Shown here: one piece after another, positions 23,675 to 36,107 of the stretch | Layout: every line of letters starts with the position of its first letter | How positions within the stretch are numbered: the stretch's first letter is position 1 | Source: Lonicera japonica | Taxonomy: Eukaryota > Streptophyta > Magnoliopsida > Dipsacales > Caprifoliaceae | DNA length: 64,000 bases | Assembly: GCA_021464415.1 (NCBI GenBank) | Contig: JAKCWG010000959.1 | Location: forward strand, 62,001 to 126,000 | Reading direction: 5' to 3' | The notes under the pieces: model-generated | Databases searched by the model: none | Seen by the model: only the letters and a program-made list of their open reading frames with translations | Told to the model about the DNA's origin: nothing | Position numbers and translations under genes: made by a program

Positions 23675-23795
23675 GATTAATTTTTGTGTAATAAATATCC
23701 AAGTATCTTGCACTTCATTTACATGTTATATTGTGTACTAATATTTTTCTTGTAGTATAAATTTTGTTCAAAATTGCAAATTCTAGCTCCATATG
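23675..23795 (+). other. Sire-1 internal spacer between the two insertions
   Basis: About 120 bp of AT-rich Sire-1 sequence lies between the right TAATT and the Athila-like element. It ends ATATG (23791-23795), the left copy of that element's target duplication, and continues at 34055. Confidence 0.65.
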
Positions 23796-25497
23796 TGATA
23801 AACGCTTAATATTGTCATTCGGATGATCATTTTCTAAGTTGTTTGACGAGCTTATTTCTCTAAAACTACTCGGCTTGCCAACTTATTTCGCGATTAGTCT
23901 CATAGCACCTTTGTATTTAACAATGCATGGAAAGGCACATTTTGTGTTTATTTTGGTGTCTTTAGATTTTAAGAAAAATTGTATTTAATACAATGGTAGA
24001 ATTTTTCATAGGACAAAAGGAATCCAATAAAGTGAATTCTCCATGTGACCAAAGAGCATCCAAGAAAGTGGAATTTTTCATGTGACCAAAGAGTATCCAA
24101 GATAGTGGATTTATCCACCAAAAATAATAATAATAAAAAAAAGCATTGTTTATTTTTGGCATCCAACACAACACTCCTATTTAAAGTCTTCATTGTTGTT
24201 TTGGAGAAGTGTCCTTTTTATTATTTCTAATTTTTCAATTTATAGAAAGCTTGTAATAGTTTTTTTTTTTAGAGAAAAAATAGAGTTCACTTTTATAATT
24301 CTTGTCTTTATATTTATTATGGAGTAAATTTCTTTGTTAAGGCTAAAAGATGAAATTTGCAATGCATTAATTATGTAAGTTCAATTCTCATTCCATTGTT
24401 GGTATTGTGAAATACTTTTTGAATCCTTCATCTTCTCCATTTTTTCAACAATTCATAAGCTAGTAAGATAATTTTCATATGATGATTTGACTTTGTATGC
24501 CTTGTATACGTAGATCTCAAGCATTAATGAGGAGATGATACACTTTTGTATTTCTTACTAGCCTATGTCCATTCTTTCTTTAAATGAGATACTTTTCATT
24601 GCCAAGCATGATTAGTCTTTGAATATTCATGGAAACACCATAAATTTGAGATTTTAATCTTTGAATACTTTAATGATATATTGAGTGCTTTCTACACTTT
24701 ATGTGATTTTAAGACTCATCATCTTTTTAGTTAAAGTATTGCCAAAGAGGATCTTTTAAATTTATGTCATAAACAACTTCACTTATCATTTCAAGGATTT
24801 AATTTGTATTTATCAAATAAGTCTATATAGGACGGTTTGACCTCCACCTAGACCTCCCAATCTTAGACAAATGGAATGTTATAATTTATCGAGCTAAACT
24901 CTTTGTAATTGGCCATTTTCATAATCAAGTCATTTGCCTAGAGGAAACTAACAATGAGTTCTTAAATGCCTAGTTTAAATTTATGCCTTCTCTTTTTGTG
25001 TATTTTAAGTTTAAATCTTGGTTGACATTATATGGGAATGGGTTGCACTTGCTTCACACCCTTTGTCACAAGATAAAAATGAGAGATACACTTGTGTTTA
25101 TTTTTTCTTACGCCCTTTCTTTATATGGCATTTATATGAAAATGGGTTGCTTTTGCTCTACACCCTTTTGCTTAGAAATGGGTAAAATACTCAACACTTA
25201 GGAATTGCATTGGGGACTTTGAATGAGGTTGATTTTACGTAACTTTGCAAAACAAATGAATTATATAATGTCTTAGCCTTTTCTCATCTATTGTTACATT
25301 ATTTTAATTTTTATTGCAAGACTTTAAAATCAACCATTAAAATCGACCAATTAAATTCTCTTAACAAAACCTTGGCCTCGTAATCACCACATCGTCTTTC
25401 CGACTATCCTTGTGGTTCGACACTTGGATTTACCAAGTATTATAACTTGACAACCTGCACTTGAGTACCTAAGCACGGAAGTATTTTTGGCGCGTCA
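23796..25497 (+). repeat. 5' LTR of the Athila-like element
   Basis: It is 1702 bp and matches 32357-34049 throughout. It includes a ~38-bp tandem phrase (GTGACCAAAGAGCATCCAAG) in about three copies near 24010-24110. Small length differences lie in an A-rich run near 24125. The right end is set where the two LTR copies diverge, after GTCA. Confidence 0.88.
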
Positions 25498-25503
25498 AGT
25501 TTT

Positions 25504-25522
25504 TAGCGCCTTTGTCGGGGAT
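25504..25522 (+). other. primer-binding site, tRNA-Asp type
   Basis: TAGCGCCTTTGTCGGGGAT matches the complement of the plant tRNA-Asp 3' end with about three differences. It lies six bases after the LTR. tRNA-Asp priming is usual for Athila elements. Confidence 0.7.
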
Positions 25523-25742
25523 ACGGCAAAAGACGGATTATGTGTTTTGTATAAAAATTCACTTTGGAAGTATTCTCTCCTTTTGTAAATTATTTTTCCT
25601 ATTTATTATTATTTATTTATTTATAGGTGAAAAATTTTATTCGAGATCACCCTTCCGGGCTTATGCCCGAAAATTTGTACATTGATCTTCGCATAAGTCC
25701 ACCAAGAGGCCAACCACCACCTAGCATCCTACTCCTTCCGAA

Positions 25743-27356
25743 ATGGATAACGGGGACAATGACTCAAATACCGGAGAGAACAATAAACATCCCGAACCGG
25801 TCCGCACAATGCGAGATTGTCTTCAACCTCTTCGAGGCACTTCAAATTCTTGCATTGTCATTCTCACGGGTCAAGCCGGAACTTTCAATCTCAGACCAGG
25901 TATGTTGCAACATATACCATCATTTCATGGTATGGATTCCGAAAACCCTTGTTTGCATTTAAAAGATTTTGAGGAAGTTTGCTCTACCTTTATATAAGTT
26001 AACACAAATGAAGAAGTAATGAGGTTGAAACTTTTTCCATTCTCTCTAAAAGATAAAGGAAAAATATGGCTAAATTCTTTACATCCCAACTCCATTCGAA
26101 CTTGGCAAGAATTACAAACCGAATTTTTAAAAAAATTCTTTCTCGTTCATCGAACCAATGCTTTAAGAAGGCAAATTAATTTCAAATTTTTTCTCCTAAA
26201 GAAAATAAGAGCTTTTACAAATTTTGGGAAAGATACAAAGAGATTTTGAATTCTTTCCCCCATCATGGACATGAGACATGGAGTATTATTAGCTATTTTT
26301 ACGAATCACTTACTCCCGCCATGCCCACATTTGTGAAAACGATGTGTAATGGAAGTTTTTTGAGCAAAAATCCGGAAGAGGCTTTGTTGTACTTCGATGA
26401 AGTAGCCGAGGGTGCCCAAAATTGGAACACTTACACTGATGAGGGTAAGGGTAAAGTTTCCGAGAGATGGGGGTTGTACCAATTGTCCAAAGGTAATGAC
26501 ATTGAGTTAAAATTCATTCAATTGTCAAAGAAGATTGAAGCCACGGAGGCTAATAAAATGAGGGAAGGTGTTGTAGGTACTAGCACCGTTTGTGTCACTT
26601 GTGAGAAAGTGGGGCATTCCACAGAGGAATGTCGCACAATCCCGACCTTCAAAGAAGTTCTTCAAAGCCCCTCACAAGTAAATGCTATGAACTCGTATCC
26701 TAGACCACACAATGATCCATTTTCTCAAAGGTACAATGAAGGGTAGAGGAATCATCCTAACTTTAGTTGGGGAAAATAAAAATGCAAATCCAAACTAATA
26801 CCAACAAAGACCACCTCCACTTTAAAACAACTCTTTCGGCCAAACTAACCAAAACCAAAATTCAAATTTGGAGTCTCTTTTATGGCAATTTATAGATAAG
26901 ACCAATAGAGAGGTTGGTGATTTGAAAACCCAAATGTCCAAGCTCACAACCGCATTGTCTACTCAAGAAAAAGGAAAGTTTTCATTCCAACCCTTAGCTA
27001 ATCCCCGAGGCCAATCTTTAGTGATCAATGAGGGAGAATTGAGTAGCAATGTTGAGGAGTTGAAATCCATCACCATTCTTAGGAATGGGAAAGAGATTGA
27101 CAAAACTATAGTTCCAAAGGCCAAAAAGCCGGTGGACATAACTGAGTCAAGCCAAGTTGAGAAGATCACCATTGAAGAGAGAATGAGGAAAGAAGAGAAA
27201 GTCAGAAAAGAGGATTTGGAGAAAATCAAGAGTAGTGTCAAAATCCCTTTTTCGGAAAGGTTATCTCAACCTTTGAAGGAGACCCGAAATGCCGAAATCC
27301 TTGATGTGTTTAAAAAAGTGAAAATTAATATTCCATTGCTTGATGCGATGAAATAA
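25743..27356 (+). pseudogene. gag: Athila-like gag, broken
   Basis: This is the retrotransposon gag family, forming the particle. FHGMDSENPCLHLKDFEEVC (about 25920), LKLFPFSLKDKGKIWL (26024) and TWQELQTEFLKKFF (26101) are the core. FPHHGHETW (26254) follows after a frameshift near 26190. A CCHC knuckle CVTCEKVGHSTEEC lies at about 26590. The C-terminal part (26868-27356) contains a coiled-coil-like DKTNREVGDLKTQMSKL and a Lys/Glu-rich segment leading into protease. Stops lie at 25995-25997, 26247-26249, 26744-26746 and 27354-27356. Confidence 0.85.
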
Positions 27357-30300
27357 ATTCCTTCTTATGCAACATTTTTAAAAGATTTGTGCACTACTAA
27401 GCGGCGATTGAATGTTAAGAAAAAGGCATTTATGGCGAAACAAGTGAGTTCAATAATGCAAGGCACCCGAATCCCAAAATTCAAAGATCCCGGTTGCCCC
27501 ACCATTTCATGTTTGATTGGCAACTTTAGAATAAAAAATGCCTTACTTGATTTGGGTGCTAGTGTTAATGTTTTACCATATTCTGTTTACCAACAATTGA
27601 GTTTAGGAGAGTTAAAACCCACAAAAGTCACGATCCGATTGGCTGATCGATCGGTCAAGATCCCAAGGAGAATTGTAGAAGATGTTTTACTTCAAATTGA
27701 TAAGTTTTATTTTTTTGTGGATTTCATAGTTCTTGACATGCAACTGGTATCCAATCCCGAAAATGAGATTCCCGTGATTTTGGGAAGGCCATTTCTTACA
27801 ACATCAAATGCTATCATCAATTGCAAGAATGGGATTGTAAAATTGGCCTTTGGAAATATGACTCTTGAGCTCAACATGTTTTCAATAAGTAATAAATAAG
27901 ATGATTTTGATGATGAAATTGAACATGTAAACATGATAGAGTCACTAGTACAAGACCATTTTTCTTCCACTTATGAATCGAAATCATTGGAAGACTTGCT
28001 AACCACTCCCAATGATCCCGAGGAACGTGTACATGTGTTTTCTTTGGATGATAGGAACAATGAAAAACTTTTAAAGCTAGAAGATGATGTGCAAGTGGAA
28101 CCACCAAAGCTTGAAGGAAAGATGGAGCTCAAGCCTCTTCCTAGAAATTTGAAGTACGCTTTCCTAGGTACTTTTGAAACTTACCCCGTGGTAATGTCCT
28201 CCGAACTCTCAAAGGATCAAGAAGAACAATTGATAAGTATGCTAAGTAAGTATCAAAAAGCTTTTGGGTGGAAGTTAGCTGACCTCTAAAGAATTAGTCT
28301 ATTAAATTGCACTCACAAAATTCACTTGGAGGATGGTGCAAAGCCATCAAGGTAATTTCAACGCCGGTTAAATCCTCACCTGTAAGAAGTAATAAAAACC
28401 GAGGTGTTGAAATTGCTAGATGCCAAGATCATATATCCAATTTCGGATAGCAAATGGGTAAGTCCGACCCAAGTTGTACCTAAAAAGTCCGAGTTTACGG
28501 TAGTTAAAAATGAAAATGAAGAGTTAATACCTCAATGAGTCACCACTGGGTAGCGAATGTGCATAGACTACCGCAAGTTAAATGAAGTCACTATAAAGGA
28601 CCATTTTCCTCTCCCATTTTTAGATCAAACACTTGAAAGAGTAACGGGACATGAGTTCTATTCCTTCTTGGAACGATTCTCTGGGTACAACCAAATAGAA
28701 ATTGATCTTGAGGACCAAGAAAAAACAACCTTCACATGTCCATTTGGTACTTTTGCTTATCGAAAAATGCCTTTTGGTTTGTGCAATGCACCGGCCACTT
28801 TTTAAAGATGTATGTTGAGCATTTTTAGCGATATAGTAGAGAAAACCCTAGAGGTTTTTATCTACGACTTTACCATTTACGGTAAGTCGTTCGATAATTG
28901 TTTACTCAATGTTGAAAATATTTTAGCAAGGTGCATCGAGAAGCAACTCGTCCTAAATTGGGAAAAATGCCACTTCATGGTAACAAAGGGCAATGTGTTG
29001 GGCCATTTGGTATCGGGGAAAGGCATTAAAGTGGACAAGGCAAAGATCGAGCTTATCTCAAAGCTACCCGTACCCAAGTCAATCAAAGATGTTCATTTAT
29101 TTTTGGGGGCATGCCGGGTTCTACCGAAGGTTTATTCAAAACTTTAGTGCTATCGCTAAACCCATGTGCAATTTGCTTTTGAAAGATGCCCCGCTTGAAT
29201 GGACCAAACAATATGAGGAAGCATTTGTCAAGCTCAAGCACATGCTCACCACCGCACCCATCATGCAAACTCCGGATTGGAGTCTTCCCTTTGAGCTTAT
29301 GTGCGACGCGAGTGATTATGCCATTAGGGCCATCCTTGGCCAACGCAAAGACAAGAAGCTAGGGGGGATCTATTATGCGAGCCGAACTCTCAATGAGGCT
29401 CAAATAAATTACACCACCACCAAGAAGGAACTCTTGGCTATTGTTTTCACTCTTAACAAATTTCGGTCATACCTCATTGGATCTCCAATTGTCATATTTA
29501 CGGACCATGCTGCACTCAAATATCTTTTCACTAAGAAAGATGCAAAACCAAGGCTTTTAAGATGGATTCTTCTTTTACAACAATTCAATCTTTTCATAAA
29601 GGATAAGAAGGGTGTTGAAAATATCGTGGCGGATCATCTTTCTTGCCTTTCATTCAATGAACACATTGAAGAGAGTGCTATCAAAGATTCTTTTCCAAAT
29701 GAGCAACTATTTGCAATCTCAAGTTTGACATGGTACGCTGATATCATAAACTATCTCGTCACCGAAAAAATGCCAAGTCCTTGGAGTGCTCAAGATCGAA
29801 GAAAATTCTCATCCAAAGTCAACCGCTTTTATTGGGATGATTCGTACTTGTTCAAGTATGGGGCAGATCAAATCATTCGACGATGCATTCCAAATGATGA
29901 GTTCGAAAGGGTTTTAAGCTCTTGCCACAATGAAGCCTGTGGAGGGCATTTCTCTGCCAAGAAGACGGCTGCCAAGATTCTACAATATGACTTTTATTGG
30001 CCAACGATGTTCAAAGACGCCTACTCCTTTTGCAAAGCTTTCCCGAGACGCCATATGTTAAGAGGAATTACAAGAAAAAGCATGATGCTTCTCAACCCGA
30101 TCCTTGTGTTTGAAATTTTTTATTGTTGGGGCATTGGCTTCATGGGACCATTCCCATCCTCTTTTGGTAATCTCTATATCCTTCTTGTGGTTGATTATGT
30201 TTCAAAATGGGTAGAACCTATAGCTTGCAAAATAAACGATCATAAAGAAGATTTGGCACCCCAAAGGCAATTATAAGCGATGGAGGCTCACATTTTTTCA

Positions 30301-30969
30301 ACAAACCCTTTGAATCATTAATGAAATATTATGGTGTGAACAATAAGATCTTCCTCGCTTATCACCCTCAAACAAACGGGTAAGCCGAGCTTGCTAACCG
30401 AGAGATAAAATAAATTTTAGAAAAAATGGTAAATTCGAATCACAAAGATTGGTCAATGCGACTGGGCCTACCGAACTGCTTTTAAAATAACTCTTAGGAT
30501 GTCTTCATATCGCATTGTGTATGGAAAGCCTTGTCACTTGCCCATTGAATTAGAACATAGATCATTTTGGGCGATTAAAATGATGAACTTTGATTTGGAA
30601 AAAGTCGAAAGCAACTGAAAGTTGCAACTTGAGGAGTTGAAGGAATTAAGGAGGGATGCATACCAAAATGCTAGGATAAGCAAAGAACGGGTAAAAAATT
30701 TTCATGAGAAATCTATTTTAAGAAAAGAATTCAAACTTGGGCACAAAGTTCTAGTTTATGACACGCGTTTGCATCTTTTCCTGGGAAAGCTGAAATCACG
30801 TTGGACCGGCCCGTACATTATTCGACATGTATTCTCTTTTGGGGTCATGAATGTTGAGGATTCCAAAACCGACTTTGTGTTCAAAGTGAACGGACAACGC
30901 CTTAAGCCGTTTTTGGAATTCCCACCTCGAGAGGAGTCCACCACTCTCGAAGATCCGACCTATACCTAA
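27357..30969 (+). pseudogene. pol: Athila-like pol (PR-RT-RH-IN), broken
   Basis: The protease site ALLDLGASVNVLPYSVY (27538) and ILGRPFL (27778) define a retropepsin. Reverse transcriptase spans about 28550-29120 (MCIDYRKLNEVT, FPLPFLDQ, KMPFGLCNAPATF). Its catalytic box reads FIYDF near 28857, where FMDDF is usual, so one catalytic Asp is replaced. RNase H (29287-29640) holds [15 protein letters not shown] and [10 protein letters not shown]. Integrase holds [13 protein letters not shown] (29932), a damaged second half of the zinc motif, GIGFMGPFP and [11 protein letters not shown] deletion and frameshift near 30245 remove part of the core, and the C-terminus RLKPFLEFP ends at 30967. Many stops are present. 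Confidence 0.88.
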
Positions 30970-32356
30970 CCAGCATAGGTGATGTTTGTATATAATTCTT
31001 GTTTAAAAAAAAAGGAAAACAAATTACTTTATTTTCTTTCCTTCTTTTTTGGGTTTGGTTTGATAAACATGATATTACGATTAAAATGTGGTTGTAATGC
31101 ATGCATGTTGTGTTTTATCTAATTCTAAACCCTTTTTTTTTTGTTAGTGTGTACATATAATAATTTTGCTTTAAAAATAGCTCTCTTTTGCCTCATGAAA
31201 ATCGAAAAATCAAATGGGAGACTGCCAATTTCTCATTCTCTTCACATTGAGGATAATGCTTTCTTCAAGTTGGAGGGTAATGTACTTAAACTTTAATGGC
31301 TTTTTAATTTCTGAATTTTTCATGTATTTAGAGCTTAAAAAAAATATATTAAATTCGAAAGTTTGAAAAATGATGAATAATTTTTTTAAAAAAAAAACAA
31401 AATTATGATGATTGGTTCATTAGCTATTGGCATGAATTCCTTGATCCAGATGGAATTTTGAGTGATAATCTACCTTGCTTTGCTTCAATTAGATTCATGA
31501 CCCTAGAAACGTCCTTTAAAATGTGTAAAGGCTTCAAGTAGAGAAATTCTTTCGTAACACTTAGAGTAATTTTTGTTTTATGAAGATGGAATTCTTGTCC
31601 AAAAATGATGAAAGTTTTTTCGAAAAGATCCTCCAATAGAGAGGACAAATGCATGGCACTTTGAAAAACTTGGATGACTTTTAATCCTAATATTGACTTA
31701 AAGTTTCACTTGACTAAATCGTAAGTCTCTTTGTCTAATATTATGAATAGGTAAAGGTTATCATATGGGAAAGGGTGAATAGGTTCCTTCAAGCTTAATA
31801 AATAAGCATAAAATGTCATATTTTATATAGTGAGTCCACTGCTCCCCATAGAGATGAAAATCGCCTTTAACTAATTTAGCAAAAATTCCAAGAAAATATA
31901 AGAAAAATGCTTAGAAATAGACAAAATTTGAAACTTTCGTTTTTGAAAGAAATTCCTCTTCCATCTCTAATGATCAATACTCTTTCTATTTAAATGAGAA
32001 TTTTGCTAATATAAGGCTTAGCATGTGATTAAAGGGAAGTACGAGTTAAGTTTCTAACGGAGATAAGCAATTTAGATAGTCATTCAAAATCCACAAGTCT
32101 AGAAATAGTGATAGTAATGTCATAAGCTTTGCAAATTGAACTTTTGCAATCATCATTCTCGTCATTCACCATGATCAAACTTTTGATATTTGTAGGTATC
32201 ATCACTATAAACCTTCGCGAGACAAACCTCGTCTTCTAAGGGAACTTGGAAGTTTTTAAAATGGCTTAGTGCATTTTATCAATGCATTTTCGGATAATAT
32301 TATTTTTCTTTTATTTATCTTACTAAGGGACTAGCAAGAGATAAGTCGGGAGGAGT
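30970..32356 (+). other. non-coding tail of the Athila-like element with polypurine tract
   Basis: There is no env-like ORF. AT-rich, poly-A and poly-T runs dominate (31001-31020, 31131-31141, 31382-31399). The bases before the LTR (about 32331-32356, AGAGATAAGTCGGGAGGAG) are the probable polypurine tract. The start of its LTR and its ACTAGCAAGAG phrase parallel the tract of the first Athila-like element near 3170. Confidence 0.6.
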
Positions 32357-34049
32357 TGATAAACGCTTAATATTGTTATTCACACGCTCATTTTCTGAGT
32401 TGTTTGACGCGCTTATTTCTCTAAAACTACTCGGTTTGCCAACTTATTTCGCGATTAGTCTCGTAGCACTTTTGTATTTAACAATGCTTGGAAAGGCACA
32501 TTTTGTGTTTATTTTGGTGTCTTTAAATTTTAAGAAAAATTGTATTTAATACAATGGTGGGATTTTTCATGGGACAAAAGGAATCCAAGAAAGTGAATTC
32601 TCCATGTGACCAAAGAGCATCCAAGAAAGTGAAATTTTTCATGTGACCAAAGAGCATCCAAGATAGTGGATTTATCCAAAAAAAACAAAAAAAAGCATTG
32701 TTTTTTTTTGGCATCCAACACAACACTCCTATTTATAGTCTTCATTGTTGTTTTGGAGAAGTGTCCTTTTTATTACTTCTCATTTCTCAATTTATAGAAA
32801 GCTTGTAATAGTTTTTTTTTAGAGAGAGAAATAGAGTTCACTTTTATAATTCTTGTCTCTACATTTATTATAGAGTAAATTTCTTTGCTAAGGCTAAAAG
32901 ATGAAATTTGCAATGTATTAATTATGTAAGTTCAATTCTCATTCTATTGTTGGTATTGTTAAATACTTTTTGAATCCTTCATCTTCTCCATTTTTTCAAC
33001 CATTCATAAGCTAGTAAGATAATTTTCATATGATGATTTGACTTTGTATGCCTTGTATGCATAGATCTCAAGCATTAATAAGGAGATAATACACTTGTGT
33101 ATTTCTTACTAGCCTATGTCCATTCTTTCTTTCAATGAGATACTTTTCATTGCCAAGCATGATTAGTCTTTGAATATTCATGGAAACACCATAAATTTGA
33201 GATTTTAATCTTTGAATACTTTAATGATATGTTGAGTGCTTTCTACACTTTATGTGATTTTAAGACTCGTCATCTTCTTAGTTAAAGTATTGCCAAAGAG
33301 GATCTTTTAAATTTATGTCATAAACAACTTCACTTATCATTTCAAGGATTTAATTTGTATTTATCAAATAAGTCTATATAGGACGGTTTGACCTCCACTT
33401 AGACCTCCCAATCTTAGACAAATAAAATGTTATGATTTATTGAGCTAAACTCTTTGTAGTTGGCCATTTTCATAATCAAGTCATTTGCCTAGGGAAAACT
33501 AACAATGAGTTCTTAAATGTCTGATTTAAATTTATGCCTTTTCTTTTTATGTAATTTATGTTTGAATCTTGGTTGACGTTATATAGGAATGGGTTGCACT
33601 TGCTTCACACCCTTTGTCACAAGATAAAAATGAGAGATACATTTGTGTTAATTTTTTTTTACACCCTTCCTTTACATGGCATTTATTATGGGAATGGGTT
33701 GCTTTTGCTCCACACCCTTTTGCTTAGAAATAGGTAAAATACTCAACACTTAGGAATTGCATTGAGGACTTTGAATGAGGTTGATTTTACGTAGCTTTGC
33801 AAAACAAATGAATTCTATAATGCCTTAGCCTTTTCTCATCTATTGTTACATTATTTTAATTTTTATTGCAAGACTTTAAAATCAACCATTCAAATTAACC
33901 AATTAAATTCTCTTAACAAAACCTAGGACTCATAATCACCACATCGTCTTTTCGACTATCTTTGTGGTTCGACACTTGGACTTACCAAGTATTATAACTT
34001 GGCAACTTGCACTTGGGTACCTAAGCACGGAAGTATTTTCGGCCCGTCA
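32357..34049 (+). repeat. 3' LTR of the Athila-like element
   Basis: It is 1693 bp, co-linear with 23796-25497, ends GTCA and is followed by ACATG. Scattered substitutions and short indels against the 5' LTR show that the insertion is not recent. Confidence 0.88.
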
Positions 34050-34054
34050 ACATG

Positions 34055-34541
34055 GCTTGAAGAGCAAAAACGTGCAAATCTGGGCAAAATTGGATGATCA
34101 GTCGACCAAGCCTTAATCAGTCGACTGAAGGGCCTTCATCAGTCGACTGATACTTGGCTGAGAGCAGTTCATTTAACCCCTATTTTTCCCCTGATTTTTC
34201 TCATTCCCTTCTTTATCTATTTCAAGCTCGTCCTCTCCAAAAACACTATAAACCTTCACAAATCAACCTAGACCTATAAACTCTTCACTAAAACATCTTT
34301 TAAACCAAAAAGCTTCATCATCCTACACCAAATCAACCACAAATCACACCTATTTCACCCCATATTACTCAAACCCATCTCATTCTTTCACTAACCCTAA
34401 CCCTATCCCCCATTGTTGATCTTTCACCCATAACTTTATATTACACCAAATTTCTTTACAAATTCATCTTACTTTATCCATACAACCAATTTCTTACCCA
34501 TTTCCTTCATCCAAACAAATTTTCACCCCATCTCTTTAGAT
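34055..34541 (+). other. Sire-1 internal spacer upstream of the env-like ORF
   Basis: This is outer-element sequence resuming after the Athila-like insertion. Three CAGTCGAC-type motifs cluster at about 34107-34153, the same palindromic motif as in the Sire-1 LTRs. A pyrimidine-rich, C-rich leader-like stretch follows up to the ATG at 34542. No gene is seen. Confidence 0.55.
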
Positions 34542-35750
34542 ATGTCTCAAGGACCTCGCTCACTTCTCCCTCGCAAGAATGTACCGCAAGCAGGTGCATC
34601 TTCAGCTATCCCACTGCAAGTACCATTGCCACCATTGCTCATATCCAACGAAGTTACTATCATTGAAGGTAAATAATTCAATATCGAATTATTCTTTTCT
34701 AACGGTTTGAATATCACTACCCTTTTTCGTAACCAAAGCATCCTCAATTTCTTGTCTATAAGAGACAATGTCTATCCACGCTTAGTTAGATTGTTCTATG
34801 CCAACCTTCATCACCCATTACTTGAATCCGGACACCCAAACATGTTTAGACTTGTTACTTTGCTAAACGGACACATGATTACTTTCTCTGAAGCCGATTT
34901 AAGTAGAATTTATCGCTTTCCAACCGAAAATGTGACGGACGTACCGTCTAACTTTGACAATTTACTTGGGTATGAGAAAGTCACGGCCCTAACCCTCATT
35001 CTTAAAGGACGCTATAAGTACCACAACAGTGGTGCGGGATTCGAAATCAAAGCATCTATGCTTCCTTTGCAAAACCGACTCATTCACTATATACTCGGGT
35101 ATTCAATTGTTCTAAGACAGGGTAGTCGGGTTTCGATAAATGCATTGGACACTTTTTTGGTATGGGCAATAGTTATGGGACACAAGCTCAACTATGCAAA
35201 TCTCATGTTTCATCATCTTTTTGACATAACTAGCCGTAAGAAGTAAGGCTTGGTATATGGGATGGCTCTCACTCGCCTATTTCAATTTTATGATATCAAC
35301 CTCAATGATGAAACCGATGTTATTGTTCCCACGAAAAATAAGACCTACACTGCCAAAACTATTCGCCAAATGGGATATCACATTGAAGACGGTGAATGGA
35401 TTTCGAATGATCCTCTTGACGGTAATGAGGACGACGAAAGTGATGATGATGAGAATTTGACGTAAACCGAGCCCATGGAACAAGACATACCTCCTCTAGG
35501 AACTTCCTCATAAGCCCCCACTAGTTCCCACCAAGCTATTCAATCGGCAAATCCAAATGAAGCCATCTTGCAAGCCATCCAAAATTTCTCGGTGACCATG
35601 GACAATTGGTTCAACCGTATTGAAGAAAGGCAAAGAGCACATGAAGCCGCATTCCTCTACTACCACCCCGACTATGTCTTTCCACCATGGAATCCGTGGC
35701 ATGGCAATCAAGGATGGGGTCAATGGCCACAAGAAGATCCCGATGAATGA
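34542..35750 (+). pseudogene. env-like / plant-transposon-protein ORF of Sire-1, interrupted by stops
   Basis: It begins MSQGPRSLLPRKNVP. The frame stays the same for 403 codons, interrupted only by TAA codons at 34674-34676, 35244-35246, 35463-35465 and about 35511-35513. The middle (about 34680-35240) looks like the 'putative plant transposon protein' or env-like domain found downstream of pol in Sireviruses (LFYANLHHPLLESGH, FSEADLSRIYRFP, YILGYSIVLRQGSRVS, LDTFLVWAIVMGHKLNYA). The end is acidic, then Trp- and Pro-rich (FPPWNPWHGNQGWGQWPQ). No signal peptide or clear membrane span is visible. A role in entry is not established for this family. Confidence 0.65.
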
Positions 35751-36107
35751 TCTCTCTCCTTCTTTTTGATTATGACAAAGGGGGAGAAATAAATAAGTGT
35801 TTGGTACACACTTTTCCTATTATGCTTATCTATTATGCTGTTCTATGAACTTCTATGACCTTAAGTCTTATGTTTTTATCATTGATTTTTAATATGGTTT
35901 TAACTCTAGTATTTTATTTCTAATTGAACAATAGTTAAAGTTTGAAGTTTCGATTATGATTTTGCATTGGTTTGAAATCTTGTTATGCATGCTTGTTATA
36001 TTCTATTTTATACAGAGTTTGAAGGGGGTTTTCCTTTAGAAAACTCAACTTATGATCTTAATCGCAAACACACATTAATTTATTGTCATCATCAAAAAGG
36101 GGGAGAT
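35751..36107 (+). other. Sire-1 3' untranslated region with two polypurine tracts
   Basis: GACAAAGGGGGAGAAA occurs near 35774, and AAAAAGGGGGAGATT lies at about 36094-36107 against the LTR. The latter is the plus-strand primer tract. The phrase TTTATTGTCATCATCAAAAA just upstream is shared with Sire-2 (21908-21927). Confidence 0.75.

Larger units (their letters stand above)
23796..34049 (+). mobile_element. Athila-like Ty3/gypsy element, complete but decayed
   Basis: LTRs starting TGATAAACGCTTAATATTGT and ending GTCA bound the element. The flanks are ATATG (23791-23795) and ACATG (34050-34054), a 5-bp duplication with one change. The internal order is PBS of tRNA-Asp type, gag, aspartic protease, reverse transcriptase, RNase H, integrase, a 1.4-kb non-coding region and a polypurine tract. 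RT before integrase defines Ty3/gypsy. The PBS, the gag type and the long tail point to Athila. Confidence 0.88.

Noticed and set aside
24980..25201. ORF with repeated MGWVALASHPL-type wording in the Athila LTR
   Set aside because: It lies wholly inside an LTR, is not kept open in the partner LTR, and comes from a local sequence duplication.
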